A stretch of 64,000 nucleotides of DNA from Acidovorax sp. sif1233. Its GTDB lineage: Bacteria > Pseudomonadota > Gammaproteobacteria > Burkholderiales > Burkholderiaceae_C. The notes under the pieces are model-generated. The model was given only the letters and a program-made list of their open reading frames with translations. It made no database searches and had not been told where the DNA came from. Position 1 is the stretch's first letter. Each line of letters opens with the position of its first letter. The position numbers and the translations under genes are program-made. Positions 43,587 through 52,756 of the stretch are shown here, piece by piece. The stretch is from assembly GCF_019218755.1 (NCBI RefSeq), contig NZ_JAHUWZ010000001.1:1178001-1242000 (forward strand), written 5' to 3'.

Positions 43587-45281
43587 TCATGCGAACAGCT
43601 CTGCCACCCTCTCCAGGAATTCCGGCATGCCCAGCTCGGCGTCCAGCGTTTCGCGGGTGATGACGTCGGCGTTCCCGTGGCGCGCCGAGTACTCGATGCG
43701 CAGCTGCATTTGGCCGTCGTCGTCCAGTGCGTTGTCGTAGCCCATGCGGAACATGCGTGATATGTCGCCGCGGCGAGCCAGTGCCAAGAAGCGATGCTCG
43801 TCGAGGCCCGTGATGGGTGGAAAGCAAAGGCACACCACTTTGATCGCGCCCTCACCAGCCCTGCCGGGCAGGGTGGCCACATGGCATCTGAGGCCGTCCG
43901 GGGGGATGCGTTCTGCGACAGGCAAGGTGGAGGCCTTGTCTTGCCACACGCGCGTGAGCTCGGATGCACCATCCGGGCCGGCGAACCTGGCCCAAAAGCC
44001 GCTTGGGTCTTTGCGCAGGTCCTGGTGCAAGGCTTCGGTCACTTCATAGTGGTGACAGCGCCGCCCGCGCGGGTCGGCGGTGTGGATCAGCAGCGATGCC
44101 GGAATAGGGCGCAGTGCGGCCCGCCAGGCAGCTACGTCGTGCCAGCGGGCCAGGGGCGGCGTGTGGGCCAGCGCGGCGCGCACGGCCGCCAGGGCCTCGC
44201 GTTCCTGAGGCGCGCGCCAATGGTTGCTGTGCTGCCAGTGGTCCTCCAGCTCGCGGGCGATGTTGGCTGCCTGTGGGTTGCCATTGAGGTGGGCGATGAC
44301 GAGGCGCTGCGCAAGCGGGAATACCTCTTCACGCAGGCTGCGCGAGCCGTCGGAGCCGTCCGGGCGGCCCGACCAGGTGTAGGCGTTGCGGTAGGGGGTA
44401 CGCACCGTGTCGGCGCTGGCGTCATTGAGCAGTTGGTCCAGCCCATGCAGGTCATTGCACAGACCCGCCAGGGGCAGCACGCGACCACATACCAGCGCGA
44501 GGACCGCAGGCAACTGCGCCAGGCGTTCGAGTGTCCAGCGGTGCAGGGAGCCCGGCCCGGGCTCGAAGAACGCCATGCCCAGCTCGAAGGCGGTGTCCTG
44601 GTGGGGCTCGGGGCCCAGGGCCTGTGCCAGCACAGCGGTGCAAGCGTCATGCCACACGCGCAGGGTCAGGTTCAGCGCTTCATAGCGCATCAGATTCACT
44701 GCCAGCACCTGGCGCACAGCACCAAGCCGTCGGGCGAGAACGATGGGCGCGCCGGGCTCGTCGGGTGGTGCAGCTTCCAGCTCAAAACCGCTGCCTGCCA
44801 TAGCGCGCGCCAGGGCAGGGGCCAAAACTTCTCGCACCTCGCTCTCGCCGCGCAGCGCATCTGGCGGGAGCGCCCCCCAGGGCAGCTTTTCGGCGGGCGC
44901 CACAGGCGTGGCGGCTTGCGCGAACTCGGTAGGCACTACCCGGCCGTCGGGCAGAAAACCTACGCCCAGCGTCGCGTCATACGCCACCAATCCCAGTGCA
45001 CCGGCAATCTCCACAGCCGCCCGGTATGCAGGCATCTCGTCCACGCTCGGGAGGTCAAACTGCCATGCCGCGCGACGGCAGGCGTTGGCCTGCTGCAAGG
45101 GCGTGGTGCGGCCCGCTACCTTGAAGCGATCCTCGAACCGAAGCGCGAACTCGACAAAGCGCAGGTTTTTGCCATCGGCACGCGCGTGCAGCAACTCGCG
45201 CATGGCCTCCAGCGCCGCAAAGCTCTCAGGCAGCGGCAGGGCATGGCGATCGGGGTCGAAGAGGTGAAGGCTAGCGGGCAT
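43587..45281 (-). CDS. Hypothetical protein, 564 residues
   Basis: A long intact reading frame with normal high-GC codon use. No family was recognised. There is no signal peptide or membrane helix. It contains ELGMAFFEPGPGSLHRWTLE, NAYTWSGRPDGSDGSRSLRE, and a C-terminal region rich in charged residues (ITRETLDAELGMPEFLERVAE). ATG 45281 (MPASLHLFDPD) was chosen because upstream residues are low-complexity. It is placed between an intact hydrolase gene and the broken duplicate of that gene, so it may have arrived by the same rearrangement. Confidence 0.6.
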   Translation of the reverse strand: MPASLHLFDPDRHALPLPESFAALEAMRELLHARADGKNLRFVEFALRFEDRFKVAGRTTPLQQANACRRAAWQFDLPSVDEMPAYRAAVEIAGALGLVAYDATLGVGFLPDGRVVPTEFAQAATPVAPAEKLPWGALPPDALRGESEVREVLAPALARAMAGSGFELEAAPPDEPGAPIVLARRLGAVRQVLAVNLMRYEALNLTLRVWHDACTAVLAQALGPEPHQDTAFELGMAFFEPGPGSLHRWTLERLAQLPAVLALVCGRVLPLAGLCNDLHGLDQLLNDASADTVRTPYRNAYTWSGRPDGSDGSRSLREEVFPLAQRLVIAHLNGNPQAANIARELEDHWQHSNHWRAPQEREALAAVRAALAHTPPLARWHDVAAWRAALRPIPASLLIHTADPRGRRCHHYEVTEALHQDLRKDPSGFWARFAGPDGASELTRVWQDKASTLPVAERIPPDGLRCHVATLPGRAGEGAIKVVCLCFPPITGLDEHRFLALARRGDISRMFRMGYDNALDDDGQMQLRIEYSARHGNADVITRETLDAELGMPEFLERVAELFA

Positions 45282-45377
45282 GGCTAAGCGAATACAAAGG
45301 GTTGGCTCGCGCAGCTTAGCCGCTATCAGGGCCGGGCAGCTTCGCCGCCCGAGAGAGACTTCACGCTCGCGTCGCGT

Positions 45378-45941
45378 AGCAGCATGCCGGCCTCCCGCTC
45401 TTCCTGTTCGGGCACTCCATGGGCTCGTTCGCAGCGCAGGCGGCGATTCTGGACCAAGCATTCAACTGGTCCGGCGCGGTCCTGTCAGGCTCCACCGCTC
45501 TCGACCTGTTCGCCGCCGGCATGGCCAACGCCCCTACCGGGCTCGCCGCATTCAACGCTGGCTTTGAGCACCGCACCGGCTACGAATGGCTGTCGTGCGA
45601 CGCTGCAGAGGTAGACGCCTATGTGGCCGACTCGTGGTGCGGCTGGGACGTGCCGCCATACGTGATCCCCTCGCTCTTCGCCCCGGCTGGCCGACCCCGC
45701 GCTGCTGGCGCGTATCCGCAGCGACCTGCCCATCCTCATCGCGTCAGGCGACGCGGACCCGCTGGCCGCAGGCGGGGCGTTGGTTCAGCAACTGGGGCAG
45801 TGGTATCAGGATGCGGGAGTGGCCGATGTGACGGTCAAGCTGTGCCCGGCGGCGCGGCATGAGATATTGAATGAGACCATTCGGGATGAGGTGACGGGGA
45901 ATGTTGTGGCGTGGCTGCGGGCGCGTGTGGAGGTGGCATAG
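45378..45941 (+). pseudogene. Truncated, frameshifted duplicate of the alpha/beta hydrolase
   Basis: From about 45378 to 45941 the DNA aligns with 42955-43539 at high identity: LFGHSMGSFAAQAAILDQ, GSTALDL, GFEHRTGYEWLS, AEVDAYVAD. The first 100 or so codons are missing. An 8-base loss near 45683 breaks the frame: IPSLFAPA is followed in another frame by LADPALLARIRSDLPILIAS, ending VAWLRARVEVA at TAG 45939. It cannot make an active enzyme. Confidence 0.88.
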
Positions 45942-46088
45942 TCGCCGTCCGAGACCAAGACGGCAGGCGCGTCGCGATTCAGTGGCGCTGCCGCCGCTCG
46001 CATGCCATCGGGTCTAATTGAGGTGCCGCGTCAGAGAGAGCGGCCCGCGAAGTCGGCCCGTGTGCCGACGCGAAAAACGGGAGCAAAG

Positions 46089-47654
46089 ATGCCAACGATT
46101 GAACGGCTGGTACTGGGAAACTTCAAGAAATTCGGAAGCTTGGAAGTTGAGTTTGATCCAGAGCTAAACCTTCTGATTGGCGACAACGAGGCGGGGAAAA
46201 GCTCAGTGCTTCTGGCCCTTGAACTTGTGATGAGCGGAAGTCGCAACAAGGTCGAAACCATCGGGGTCGAGACACTACTGAATGCCGACGCTGTAAAGGC
46301 ATTTCAGGCGGGGCCATGCACCGTAGACCGTCTCCCGAAACTGTTCGTTGAGGTCTACCTCTCTGCCGAAAATAAGCCTGGCTTGAATGGAAAGAACAAC
46401 TCTAGGGATCTCGAGCGTGACGGGCTACGCATGTCGTTTGAGCCGATTCTCGATTTCAGCAAGGACATCGCGGAAGCGCTGAAGGAAGACCCGACCAATT
46501 TCCCGTTTGAGTATTACGGTGTCCAGTTCAATACGTTTGGGGGTGAGGCGTATTCCAGCGTCAAAAAGCACGTCCGGCATCTGGCAATCGACAGCTCCAG
46601 AATCGACAGCGAATATGCAGCTCGGGAGTACACCCGCTCGGTGTTCTCGATGCACGCCAACGTCGGGAGCCGCAGCAGGCTCGAGAACGCCTATCGTCAA
46701 AGCAAGAGCGAATTCAAGAACGCCCAACTGAAGGAGCTGAACGACATGCTGGCGGACTACAAGTTCGGCGTGCGCACGAGCGCCAAGGCCAATCTGGAGT
46801 CCGACCTGGTTCTCACCGAAGATGAGATCCCAATTGAGAGCAAGGGCAAGGGGCGGCAGTGCTTCATCAAGACCGAGTTCGCGCTGAGCAAGAAGGGCGT
46901 CAAAAGTGGGCTGGACGTCCTGCTCCTAGAGGAGCCTGAAAACCACCTGAGCCACTCGACGATGCACCAGCTCATCGAGCGAATCGCTCAGTCGGTGAAC
47001 AAGCAATTGTTTATCGCAACTCACAGCAGCCTGATCTCTGCTCGACTTGATTTGCGCAAGGCCATCCTGCTTGGAAAGCGAGGACAGCATGCGCGACTCA
47101 ACAAGCTCCCATCTGACACCGCGAAGTTCTTCATGAAGGCGCCCGATAACAACGTCCTTGAGTTTGCGCTGTCGAGGAAGGTGATCCTTGTTGAGGGCGA
47201 TGCCGAGTTCATCCTCCTGGATGCGCTTTACCAAAAGCACTCGGGGTCCACATTGAAGAAAGACGGGGTCCACGTCATCTCGGTGGGCGGTACGAGCTTT
47301 AAGCGCTATCTAGACCTCGCCAGGCTGCTTGGCGTGCGCACTGCGGTCATTCGCGACAACGACGGCGACTACCAGAGAAACTGCGTCGACAACTACGCAG
47401 AGCACGCGATGCCGCATGCCAAAGTCTTTGCAGACACCAACTCAAAGCAGCGCACGACCTTCGAGATCTGTCTGTACGAAGACAACAAGGCAGTTTGCGA
47501 CGAGGTCTTCCGCACGCCAAAGCGTAAGCTTGAACCGTTGGCGTACATGCTTGCCAACAAGGCTGACGCGGCGTTTGATCTTTTGCTGGCGAAGGAGGCT
47601 GAACTGGTGGCGCCTGGGTACATGCAGGAGGCCATAAAGTGGATAAACGAGTAG
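46089..47654 (+). CDS. gajA: OLD-family ATP-dependent endonuclease, GajA-like
   Basis: A 521-residue protein with an ABC/SMC-type ATPase domain. Walker A is GDNEAGKSS (31-39), Walker B LLLEEPENHL (278-287) and His-switch ATHSS (310-314). A C-terminal TOPRIM nuclease domain starts at VILVEGDAE (365-373; Glu369) and has IRDNDGD (421-427) as the metal-binding acid cluster. This is the layout of class 2 OLD nucleases and of GajA, the sensor-nuclease of Gabija phage defence, in which nucleotide depletion triggers DNA cleavage. It is somewhat shorter than typical GajA. ATG 46089 follows GGGAG. GC content is clearly below the flanks. It overlaps the helicase gene by 16 bases. Confidence 0.85.
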   Translation: MPTIERLVLGNFKKFGSLEVEFDPELNLLIGDNEAGKSSVLLALELVMSGSRNKVETIGVETLLNADAVKAFQAGPCTVDRLPKLFVEVYLSAENKPGLNGKNNSRDLERDGLRMSFEPILDFSKDIAEALKEDPTNFPFEYYGVQFNTFGGEAYSSVKKHVRHLAIDSSRIDSEYAAREYTRSVFSMHANVGSRSRLENAYRQSKSEFKNAQLKELNDMLADYKFGVRTSAKANLESDLVLTEDEIPIESKGKGRQCFIKTEFALSKKGVKSGLDVLLLEEPENHLSHSTMHQLIERIAQSVNKQLFIATHSSLISARLDLRKAILLGKRGQHARLNKLPSDTAKFFMKAPDNNVLEFALSRKVILVEGDAEFILLDALYQKHSGSTLKKDGVHVISVGGTSFKRYLDLARLLGVRTAVIRDNDGDYQRNCVDNYAEHAMPHAKVFADTNSKQRTTFEICLYEDNKAVCDEVFRTPKRKLEPLAYMLANKADAAFDLLLAKEAELVAPGYMQEAIKWINE

Positions 47655-48700
47655 TCTTCGCGGTCGCAGGTTCAGGGAAGACAACCAGCCTTATCAACGA
47701 GCTGGGTCTTGAGAAGCGGGTCTTGCTTATCACTTACACAGAGAGTAATTGCGAAGAGATTCTGCGTCGCGTTCTTGCGAAGTTCGGTTATCTCCCGGAC
47801 AGCATCACCGTCTGCACCTACTTTACATTCTTGAACTCATTTTGCTATCGGCCCTTGCTTCTCACGAAGATGCAGACCATGGGAATTTCGTTTGATAGGC
47901 CGAGCGAATACTCATCGCGCCAGAAGCTCCAAAGCCGTGACCGGTACGTCACAGCAGGCGGTCGCATCTACCACGCGAGAATGGCGAAGGTCCTGGATGT
48001 ATATGGTTGCATCCCGACGCTTCAGCGTCGACTGGAGCGCTACTACGACAAAGTCTGCATTGACGAGGTTCAGGATTTCGGCGGACATGACTTCAATCTG
48101 CTCAAGCAAATTGTCCAGGCCAACGTCGAGGTTCTGTTAGTCGGCGACTTCTATCAGCACACGTACTCCACCAGCGCCGATGGTGCAGTCAATAAAGGGC
48201 TGCACGACAGCTATGACCGCTTTAAGGACGCCCTGCGATCTGCTGGCTTGGTCGTTGACACGACGTCCTTGCTCAAGAGCCACCGTTGCAGCTCCTCGGT
48301 GTGCTCGTTCATCCGAGACACTATCGGGGTGGACATCTATGCACACTCGGATCGCACTACCCAAGTCTCAGTGGTCAACGACCCGTCACTGGCGGCAAAG
48401 CTTCACGCTGACGCGGGCACCATTAAGCTGTTTTATCAAGAGCACGGACGATATGGCTGCTACTCGCAGACCTGGGGTGAGTCAAAGGGACGTGACCACT
48501 ACCAGGACGTCTGCGTTGTACTGAATGCCGAGTCCTGGAAGCACTTCTCCGCCGGTACGCTGGCCGAGATGGCTGCGACCTCGCGGAACAAGCTATACGT
48601 TGCGTGCTCGCGTGCGCGCGGCGACCTCTATGTAATGCCAGACGCGATGCTGAAAGCTTTCAAAAAAGCCCGGGACATTCGTCACGTCGCCTCCACTTGA
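47639..48700 (+). CDS. gajB: Compact UvrD/Rep-like helicase, GajB-like
   Basis: A 353-residue SF1A helicase-like protein. All core motifs are visible: Walker A AVAGSGKTTS (8-17), Walker B IDEVQD (141-146), motif III VGDFYQ (168-173), motif IV KSHRCS (214-219), motif V region SKGRDHYQDV (282-291) and motif VI VACSRARGDLYV (321-332). It is well below the length of usual GajB proteins, so accessory subdomains are reduced. It starts at GTG 47639 inside the gajA end, the coupling usual for Gabija pairs. It probably works with GajA as one complex. Confidence 0.8.
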   Translation: MDKRVVFAVAGSGKTTSLINELGLEKRVLLITYTESNCEEILRRVLAKFGYLPDSITVCTYFTFLNSFCYRPLLLTKMQTMGISFDRPSEYSSRQKLQSRDRYVTAGGRIYHARMAKVLDVYGCIPTLQRRLERYYDKVCIDEVQDFGGHDFNLLKQIVQANVEVLLVGDFYQHTYSTSADGAVNKGLHDSYDRFKDALRSAGLVVDTTSLLKSHRCSSSVCSFIRDTIGVDIYAHSDRTTQVSVVNDPSLAAKLHADAGTIKLFYQEHGRYGCYSQTWGESKGRDHYQDVCVVLNAESWKHFSAGTLAEMAATSRNKLYVACSRARGDLYVMPDAMLKAFKKARDIRHVAST

Positions 48701-48862
48701 CGATCTTGACTGCGCAGCTGCAGCCCTTCCGCTCGGCGTTGCAGAAGTGGGTCGTGGACTGCCTCAAGCCGTGGCTGTCGTACGAGTCCTCGCCATGACT
48801 GACCGCAGCCGCTGCTAGCAGCCAGAATCCCGAGTATTTGATCTCGTGGGCCACTGACCCAT
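48701..48862. other. Gap after the defence pair
   Basis: About 160 bases between the convergent helicase and protease genes. A short open stretch on the plus strand (QLQPFRSALQKWVVDCLKPW, stop at 48796-48798) may be the end of a lost gene. I see no terminator, repeat or attachment site. Confidence 0.35.
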
Positions 48863-51343
48863 CTATCGACCCCGCGCTCCTCGCCCCCTCCGCGCAGTCC
48901 CTGCGATCTGACAAGCCCGCCGGTACGCGCGCAGCGTCAACTCCGCCCGCTGCATCACGGTGTCCTCCACGGCGGTAGCGCGGTCGGCCAGCTCATCAGC
49001 CTGCACCTGCAGCAACTCTGCCGGGCTCATCCCCGACGCTTCGCCCGTCAGCAGCGCAATCCCCTCGCTCACATGTCCCATGGTGTAGACATGGAACAGC
49101 CCGCGCTCCACCGCGTCCAGCACGCTGCGGTCCAGCATCAGGTGGCGCTGGTTGCGGGCGGGGATCAGTACGCCCTGCGTGCCGTCGAGCCCTGCGGTGC
49201 TGCAGGCGCGGAACCAGCCTTCGATCTTTTCGTTGATGCCGCCCACGGGTAGCACCTCGCCGTGCTGGTTGAGCGCGCCGGTCACGGCGATGCCCTGGCG
49301 CAGCGGCAGGCCTGACAGGCTGGACAGCAGCGCGTACAGCTCGGCGCACGAGGCCGAGTCGCCTTCCACGCCGCTGTATTCCTGCTCGAACACGATGGAC
49401 GCATTCAGCGCCAGCGGCGCCACGTGGCTGAACAGCGCGGTGAGGTAGCTGTGCAGGATGAGCACGCCCTTGTCGTGGATGGGGCCGGACATATCGACCT
49501 CGCGCTCGATGTTGAGCAGGCCCTCTTGCCCGGCAAACGTGCGCGCGGTGATGCGCACGGGGAAGCCGAAACGGTAGTCGCCCAGGTCGATCTGCGTCAT
49601 GGCGTTGATCTGGCCGGTGATGGAGCCTGCCAGCGAGATCAGGCGCTCGCCCTCGGTGATGGAGTCGTGCAGCTCTTCTTCGGGCTGGTTGTGGCGCTGG
49701 GTGCGGGCGGCCAGGGCGGCCTGCACATCGGCCGTCCGCACCAGCGTGCCGCCGCGCGCCTTGCACAGGGCGGCGCTTTCGATGGCCAGCGCCTCGGTGT
49801 GGGCAAAACGCGCGCTCTGGCGGCGCTGGTCGTCGGCCTCGCGGTGGGTTTGCTCCAGCAGCAGGGCCACGGCGTCGGGGCCGAAGTGGGGCAGGCCGCG
49901 CTTCTTGCAGACTTGCGCCACCAGGATGGCGGTGGCCTGGTGCGTGGCGGGGGTGGCGGCAAAGCGGTCTGAAAAATCCACCTTCACGCGAAAGCGGCGC
50001 GCGGCGTCGGGGTCAGCATCCTGCAGTGCGTAGTACTCGTCCACCGATCCGATCAGCACGATCTTCACATCCACGTCCACGGGCTCGGGCTGCAGCGCGG
50101 CCCCGCCCCCCGGTCCATGGCCGGGGCCGCCGCTCGGCTCGTCGATCTGCAGGCGGCCGCAGCGCAGGAAGCGGCGCAGCCGCTGCCACAGGCCCTCTTC
50201 GGCGGCCAGGTCGTGCAGGTGCAGCAGGATGAAGCCGCCGTGCGCCTTGAGCAGGCTGCCCGCATGGATGCCGGTGTGGTCGGCCTGCACGGTGTCGGCG
50301 TCCGATCCATGCTCGATGCTGCCAAACAGCGTGCGCATGGTGGGGTTGTCTTCCACCACCACGGGCGCGGCCGTGCGGCCGTGGTTGTCCACCACCAGGT
50401 TGACCTGGCAGCGGGCCAGCAGGTCATCGAGTGCATCCTTGCGGTCGTCCTCGGCGTCGGCGTTCTGCTCCGCATCGCCGGGCTCGAACAGGCCGATGTG
50501 GTCCAGCACCGCATGCTCCACCTGGTCGAGCCAGTGCGTGAGCTTGACGGTGTCCTTGATCTGCTTGCGCAGGCCCTGGCGGATGTCGTGCAGCGCGTGT
50601 TCCACCAGGGGCTTGATGGAGTGGCGGCGCAGGGCAATCAGAGCGTCGTCGCGGGCGCGCTCCAGCGGGCGGGTGGCTTCGAGAAAGCGGGCGATCTCGG
50701 TGCGCAAGGCGTGCTCGGCGGCGTCAATCTCTGCGCGGCGCTCGCGGGGCAGGGCGCGGGCTTCGGCTTCTGTCAGCGGCTGGCCTTTGGGGCCGGTGAG
50801 GGTGAACACCATCTGCCCGCCTTCGCGCGAAATGCGGAACTGGCGCGCCTCGGCAAACGCGTCCAGCACGGCAAAGGCCTCGCTCTCTTGCGCTTGCCAG
50901 GTTTTCTCGATGCGTTCGGCGTCGGCCTTGAAGGCGGCTGCTGCGAGGTGTTTGGGGATATCGGCCTGCAGGTTCTTGGCCATGTCGGCCATGCCTTGGC
51001 GCAACTGCCGGCCCTGGCCCGCCGGCAGGCGCAGGGCGAGGGGGTGGTCGGGCTTGTCGAAGTTGTGCAGGTAGCACAGGTCGGGCGGCACGGCGCGTTC
51101 TGCCGCAGCAGTCTGCATGGCCTGGCGCAGCAGCGATGCGCGCCCACTGCCCACTTCGCCCAGCACGAAGAGGTGGTAGTCGGGCTGGTGCAGCCCCAGG
51201 CCAAACTGGGCGGCGGCCTGCGCGCGCTCCTGGCCGATCCAGGGCAGGGGCAGGTCCTGCAGTTCGGCCGTGCTGGCAAAGCCCAGCGTGGCGGGGTCGA
51301 TCGTCAGCCGCAGCTGGTGGGGGGCGAGGGCGAAGGCGGGCAT
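48863..51343 (-). CDS. Lon-family ATP-dependent protease (LonH/YcbZ type)
   Basis: An 826-residue protein. The N-terminal AAA-like region has LFVLGEVGSGRASLLRQA near residue 60 in the P-loop position. A long helical middle follows, then an ATPase part with HGGFILLHLHDLA, and the C-terminal Lon protease domain from about 590. The Ser-Lys dyad is seen in GDSAS (Ser663) and INEKIEG (Lys706). It resembles E. coli YcbZ/LonH rather than LonA, since it lacks the LonA N-terminal domain. It degrades selected cytoplasmic proteins; targets unknown. It is convergent with the defence genes. Confidence 0.85.
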   Translation of the reverse strand: MPAFALAPHQLRLTIDPATLGFASTAELQDLPLPWIGQERAQAAAQFGLGLHQPDYHLFVLGEVGSGRASLLRQAMQTAAAERAVPPDLCYLHNFDKPDHPLALRLPAGQGRQLRQGMADMAKNLQADIPKHLAAAAFKADAERIEKTWQAQESEAFAVLDAFAEARQFRISREGGQMVFTLTGPKGQPLTEAEARALPRERRAEIDAAEHALRTEIARFLEATRPLERARDDALIALRRHSIKPLVEHALHDIRQGLRKQIKDTVKLTHWLDQVEHAVLDHIGLFEPGDAEQNADAEDDRKDALDDLLARCQVNLVVDNHGRTAAPVVVEDNPTMRTLFGSIEHGSDADTVQADHTGIHAGSLLKAHGGFILLHLHDLAAEEGLWQRLRRFLRCGRLQIDEPSGGPGHGPGGGAALQPEPVDVDVKIVLIGSVDEYYALQDADPDAARRFRVKVDFSDRFAATPATHQATAILVAQVCKKRGLPHFGPDAVALLLEQTHREADDQRRQSARFAHTEALAIESAALCKARGGTLVRTADVQAALAARTQRHNQPEEELHDSITEGERLISLAGSITGQINAMTQIDLGDYRFGFPVRITARTFAGQEGLLNIEREVDMSGPIHDKGVLILHSYLTALFSHVAPLALNASIVFEQEYSGVEGDSASCAELYALLSSLSGLPLRQGIAVTGALNQHGEVLPVGGINEKIEGWFRACSTAGLDGTQGVLIPARNQRHLMLDRSVLDAVERGLFHVYTMGHVSEGIALLTGEASGMSPAELLQVQADELADRATAVEDTVMQRAELTLRAYRRACQIAGTARRGRGARGR

Positions 51344-51427
51344 CGGTACAGGGTGGGTGGGAGAGGGCAGGCCAGCGTGTTGGGGTGCGCAAGCTGCGCG
51401 GTTGTCAGGGGCTGCTGTCTCCAGAAT

Positions 51428-51487
51428 TTGAATGAAAATGGCCGCTAGCGCCTGATGGATAAGCGCTAGTAGCTATAAAAATTATAG
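51428..51487 (+). repeat. Intergenic repeat A, copy 4 (best preserved)
   Basis: TTGAATGAAAATGGCCGCTA leads into CTAGCGC...GCGCTAG arms (51443-51449 and 51462-51468), then AGCTATAAAAATTATAG. The arms give a clear stem-loop. It lies between the LonH gene and the end of hemH. It is nearly identical in its first 20 bases to copy 1 at 11881. Confidence 0.8.
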
Positions 51488-51494
51488 TGACCAG

Positions 51495-52607
51495 TCAATG
51501 AGACACAGGGCAGGGCCCGGCAGGTGCGCCCCCTGCCTGCGCATGGCTGCGCGCATCGGCCAGCGCCGCGGCGGTGGGCGCCTCGGTGGGCCAGCCCGCC
51601 AGGTGCTGCTGCGCCACCCGGCTGAGGGCCGTGATCCAGTGGTTGTTGTCGTTCAGGCACGGGATGTAGTGGAACTCCTTGCCGCCCGCGTGCAAGAAGG
51701 CCTCGCGCACTTCCATGTTGATTTCTTCCAGCGTCTCCAGGCAGTCGCTGGTGAAGCCGGGGCACACCACGTCCACGCGCCGCGTGCCGGCCTTGCCCAG
51801 TGCCTCGATGGTGGGCTGGGTGTAGGGCTCCAGCCACTTGGCCTTGCCAAAGCGCGACTGGAAGGTGATGCGGTAGCGCTCCGCGCGCAGGCCCAGGCGC
51901 TCGGCCAGCAGGCGGCCGGTCTTGCGGGCCTCGCAGTGGTAGGGGTCGCCCAGGTGCAGGGTGCGCTCGGGCACGCCATGAAAGCTCATCACCAGCTGGT
52001 CGGGCTGTCCGTGGTGCTTCCAGTGGGTTTCGATGGTGCGGGCCAGCGCGTCGATGTAGCCGGGGGCGTCGTGGTAGCGGTTCACGAAGCGCAGTTCGGG
52101 CACGTGGCGGGTGCGTGCAGCCCAGGCGTACACCGCGTCGAACAGACTGGCCGTGGTGGTGCCGGAGTACTGCGGGTACAGCGGCAGGATCAGGATGCGC
52201 GTGGCGCCTTCGGCCTTCAAGGCGTCGAGCTGGCTGTCGATGGAGGGGTTGCCGTAGCGCATGGCGTGGCGCACCAGCACCGCGTGCCCGGCCTCGCCCA
52301 GCCAGCCACGCAGCAGCGTGGCCTGCTTGGCCGTCCACACCGCCAGGGGCGAGCCCTCGGCCGTCCAGATGCTGGCGTACTTGGCGGCCGACTTGGCGGG
52401 GCGGGTGCGCAGGATGATGCCGTGCAGGATGGGCAGCCACGCCAGCTTGGGGATCTCCACCACGCGGTGGTCGCCCAGAAACTGCGCCAGGTAGCGCCGC
52501 ACGGCGGGCGCGGTGGCGGCGTCGGGCGTGCCCAGGTTGCACAGCAGCACTGCGGTTCGCTCGGCCTGGCCGTGGGTGTAAGGGGGTTCGGGGCGGAAGG
52601 AGGGCAT
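51495..52607 (-). CDS. hemH: Ferrochelatase
   Basis: A 370-residue enzyme that inserts Fe2+ into protoporphyrin IX, the last step of haem synthesis. It carries the active-site His motif [11 protein letters not shown] near 208-218, the N-terminal [20 protein letters not shown]-type motif and the C-terminal [14 protein letters not shown]. There are no membrane helices. A proline/alanine-rich tail of about 30 residues extends past the usual end. It is divergent from the 2-ketogluconate-type operon. Confidence 0.93.
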   Translation of the reverse strand: MPSFRPEPPYTHGQAERTAVLLCNLGTPDAATAPAVRRYLAQFLGDHRVVEIPKLAWLPILHGIILRTRPAKSAAKYASIWTAEGSPLAVWTAKQATLLRGWLGEAGHAVLVRHAMRYGNPSIDSQLDALKAEGATRILILPLYPQYSGTTTASLFDAVYAWAARTRHVPELRFVNRYHDAPGYIDALARTIETHWKHHGQPDQLVMSFHGVPERTLHLGDPYHCEARKTGRLLAERLGLRAERYRITFQSRFGKAKWLEPYTQPTIEALGKAGTRRVDVVCPGFTSDCLETLEEINMEVREAFLHAGGKEFHYIPCLNDNNHWITALSRVAQQHLAGWPTEAPTAAALADARSHAQAGGAPAGPCPVSH

Positions 52608-52707
52608 GCGGCATTTTCGCCCACGCGTGGTGCCTGGTGGGGGCTGGGGGTTGGATGTGGGCCCGGCGCCTGTTTTTGGGGCGCTCGGGTAATCCCCGAT
52701 GTGGTTG

Positions 52708-52721
52708 TGAAACCGGTTTCA
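52708..52721. promoter_or_regulatory. PtxS operator (perfect palindrome)
   Basis: TGAAACCGGTTTCA is a perfect 14-bp palindrome identical to the operator recognised by PtxS, the LacI-family repressor of 2-ketogluconate genes in Pseudomonas. It lies 35 bases before the first permease gene of an operon whose last gene is a PtxS-like regulator. Binding here would repress the whole operon until 2-ketogluconate is present (function by analogy). Confidence 0.85.
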
Positions 52722-52756
52722 TAAACTCTGCGCATCCACTCCGAACCACCCACGCC

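Noticed and set aside
43794-45287. Plus-strand 497-codon frame opposite the unknown 564-residue gene
   Set aside because: Composition is that of antisense DNA; the minus-strand frame has better amino-acid balance and a defined start. Some doubt remains because neither matches a family I know.
52682-52756. Sigma-70 promoter boxes around the PtxS operator
   Set aside because: CATAAA and ATAAAC near 52720 could be a -10 box, but no matching -35 at 16-18 bases is convincing, so only the operator is listed.
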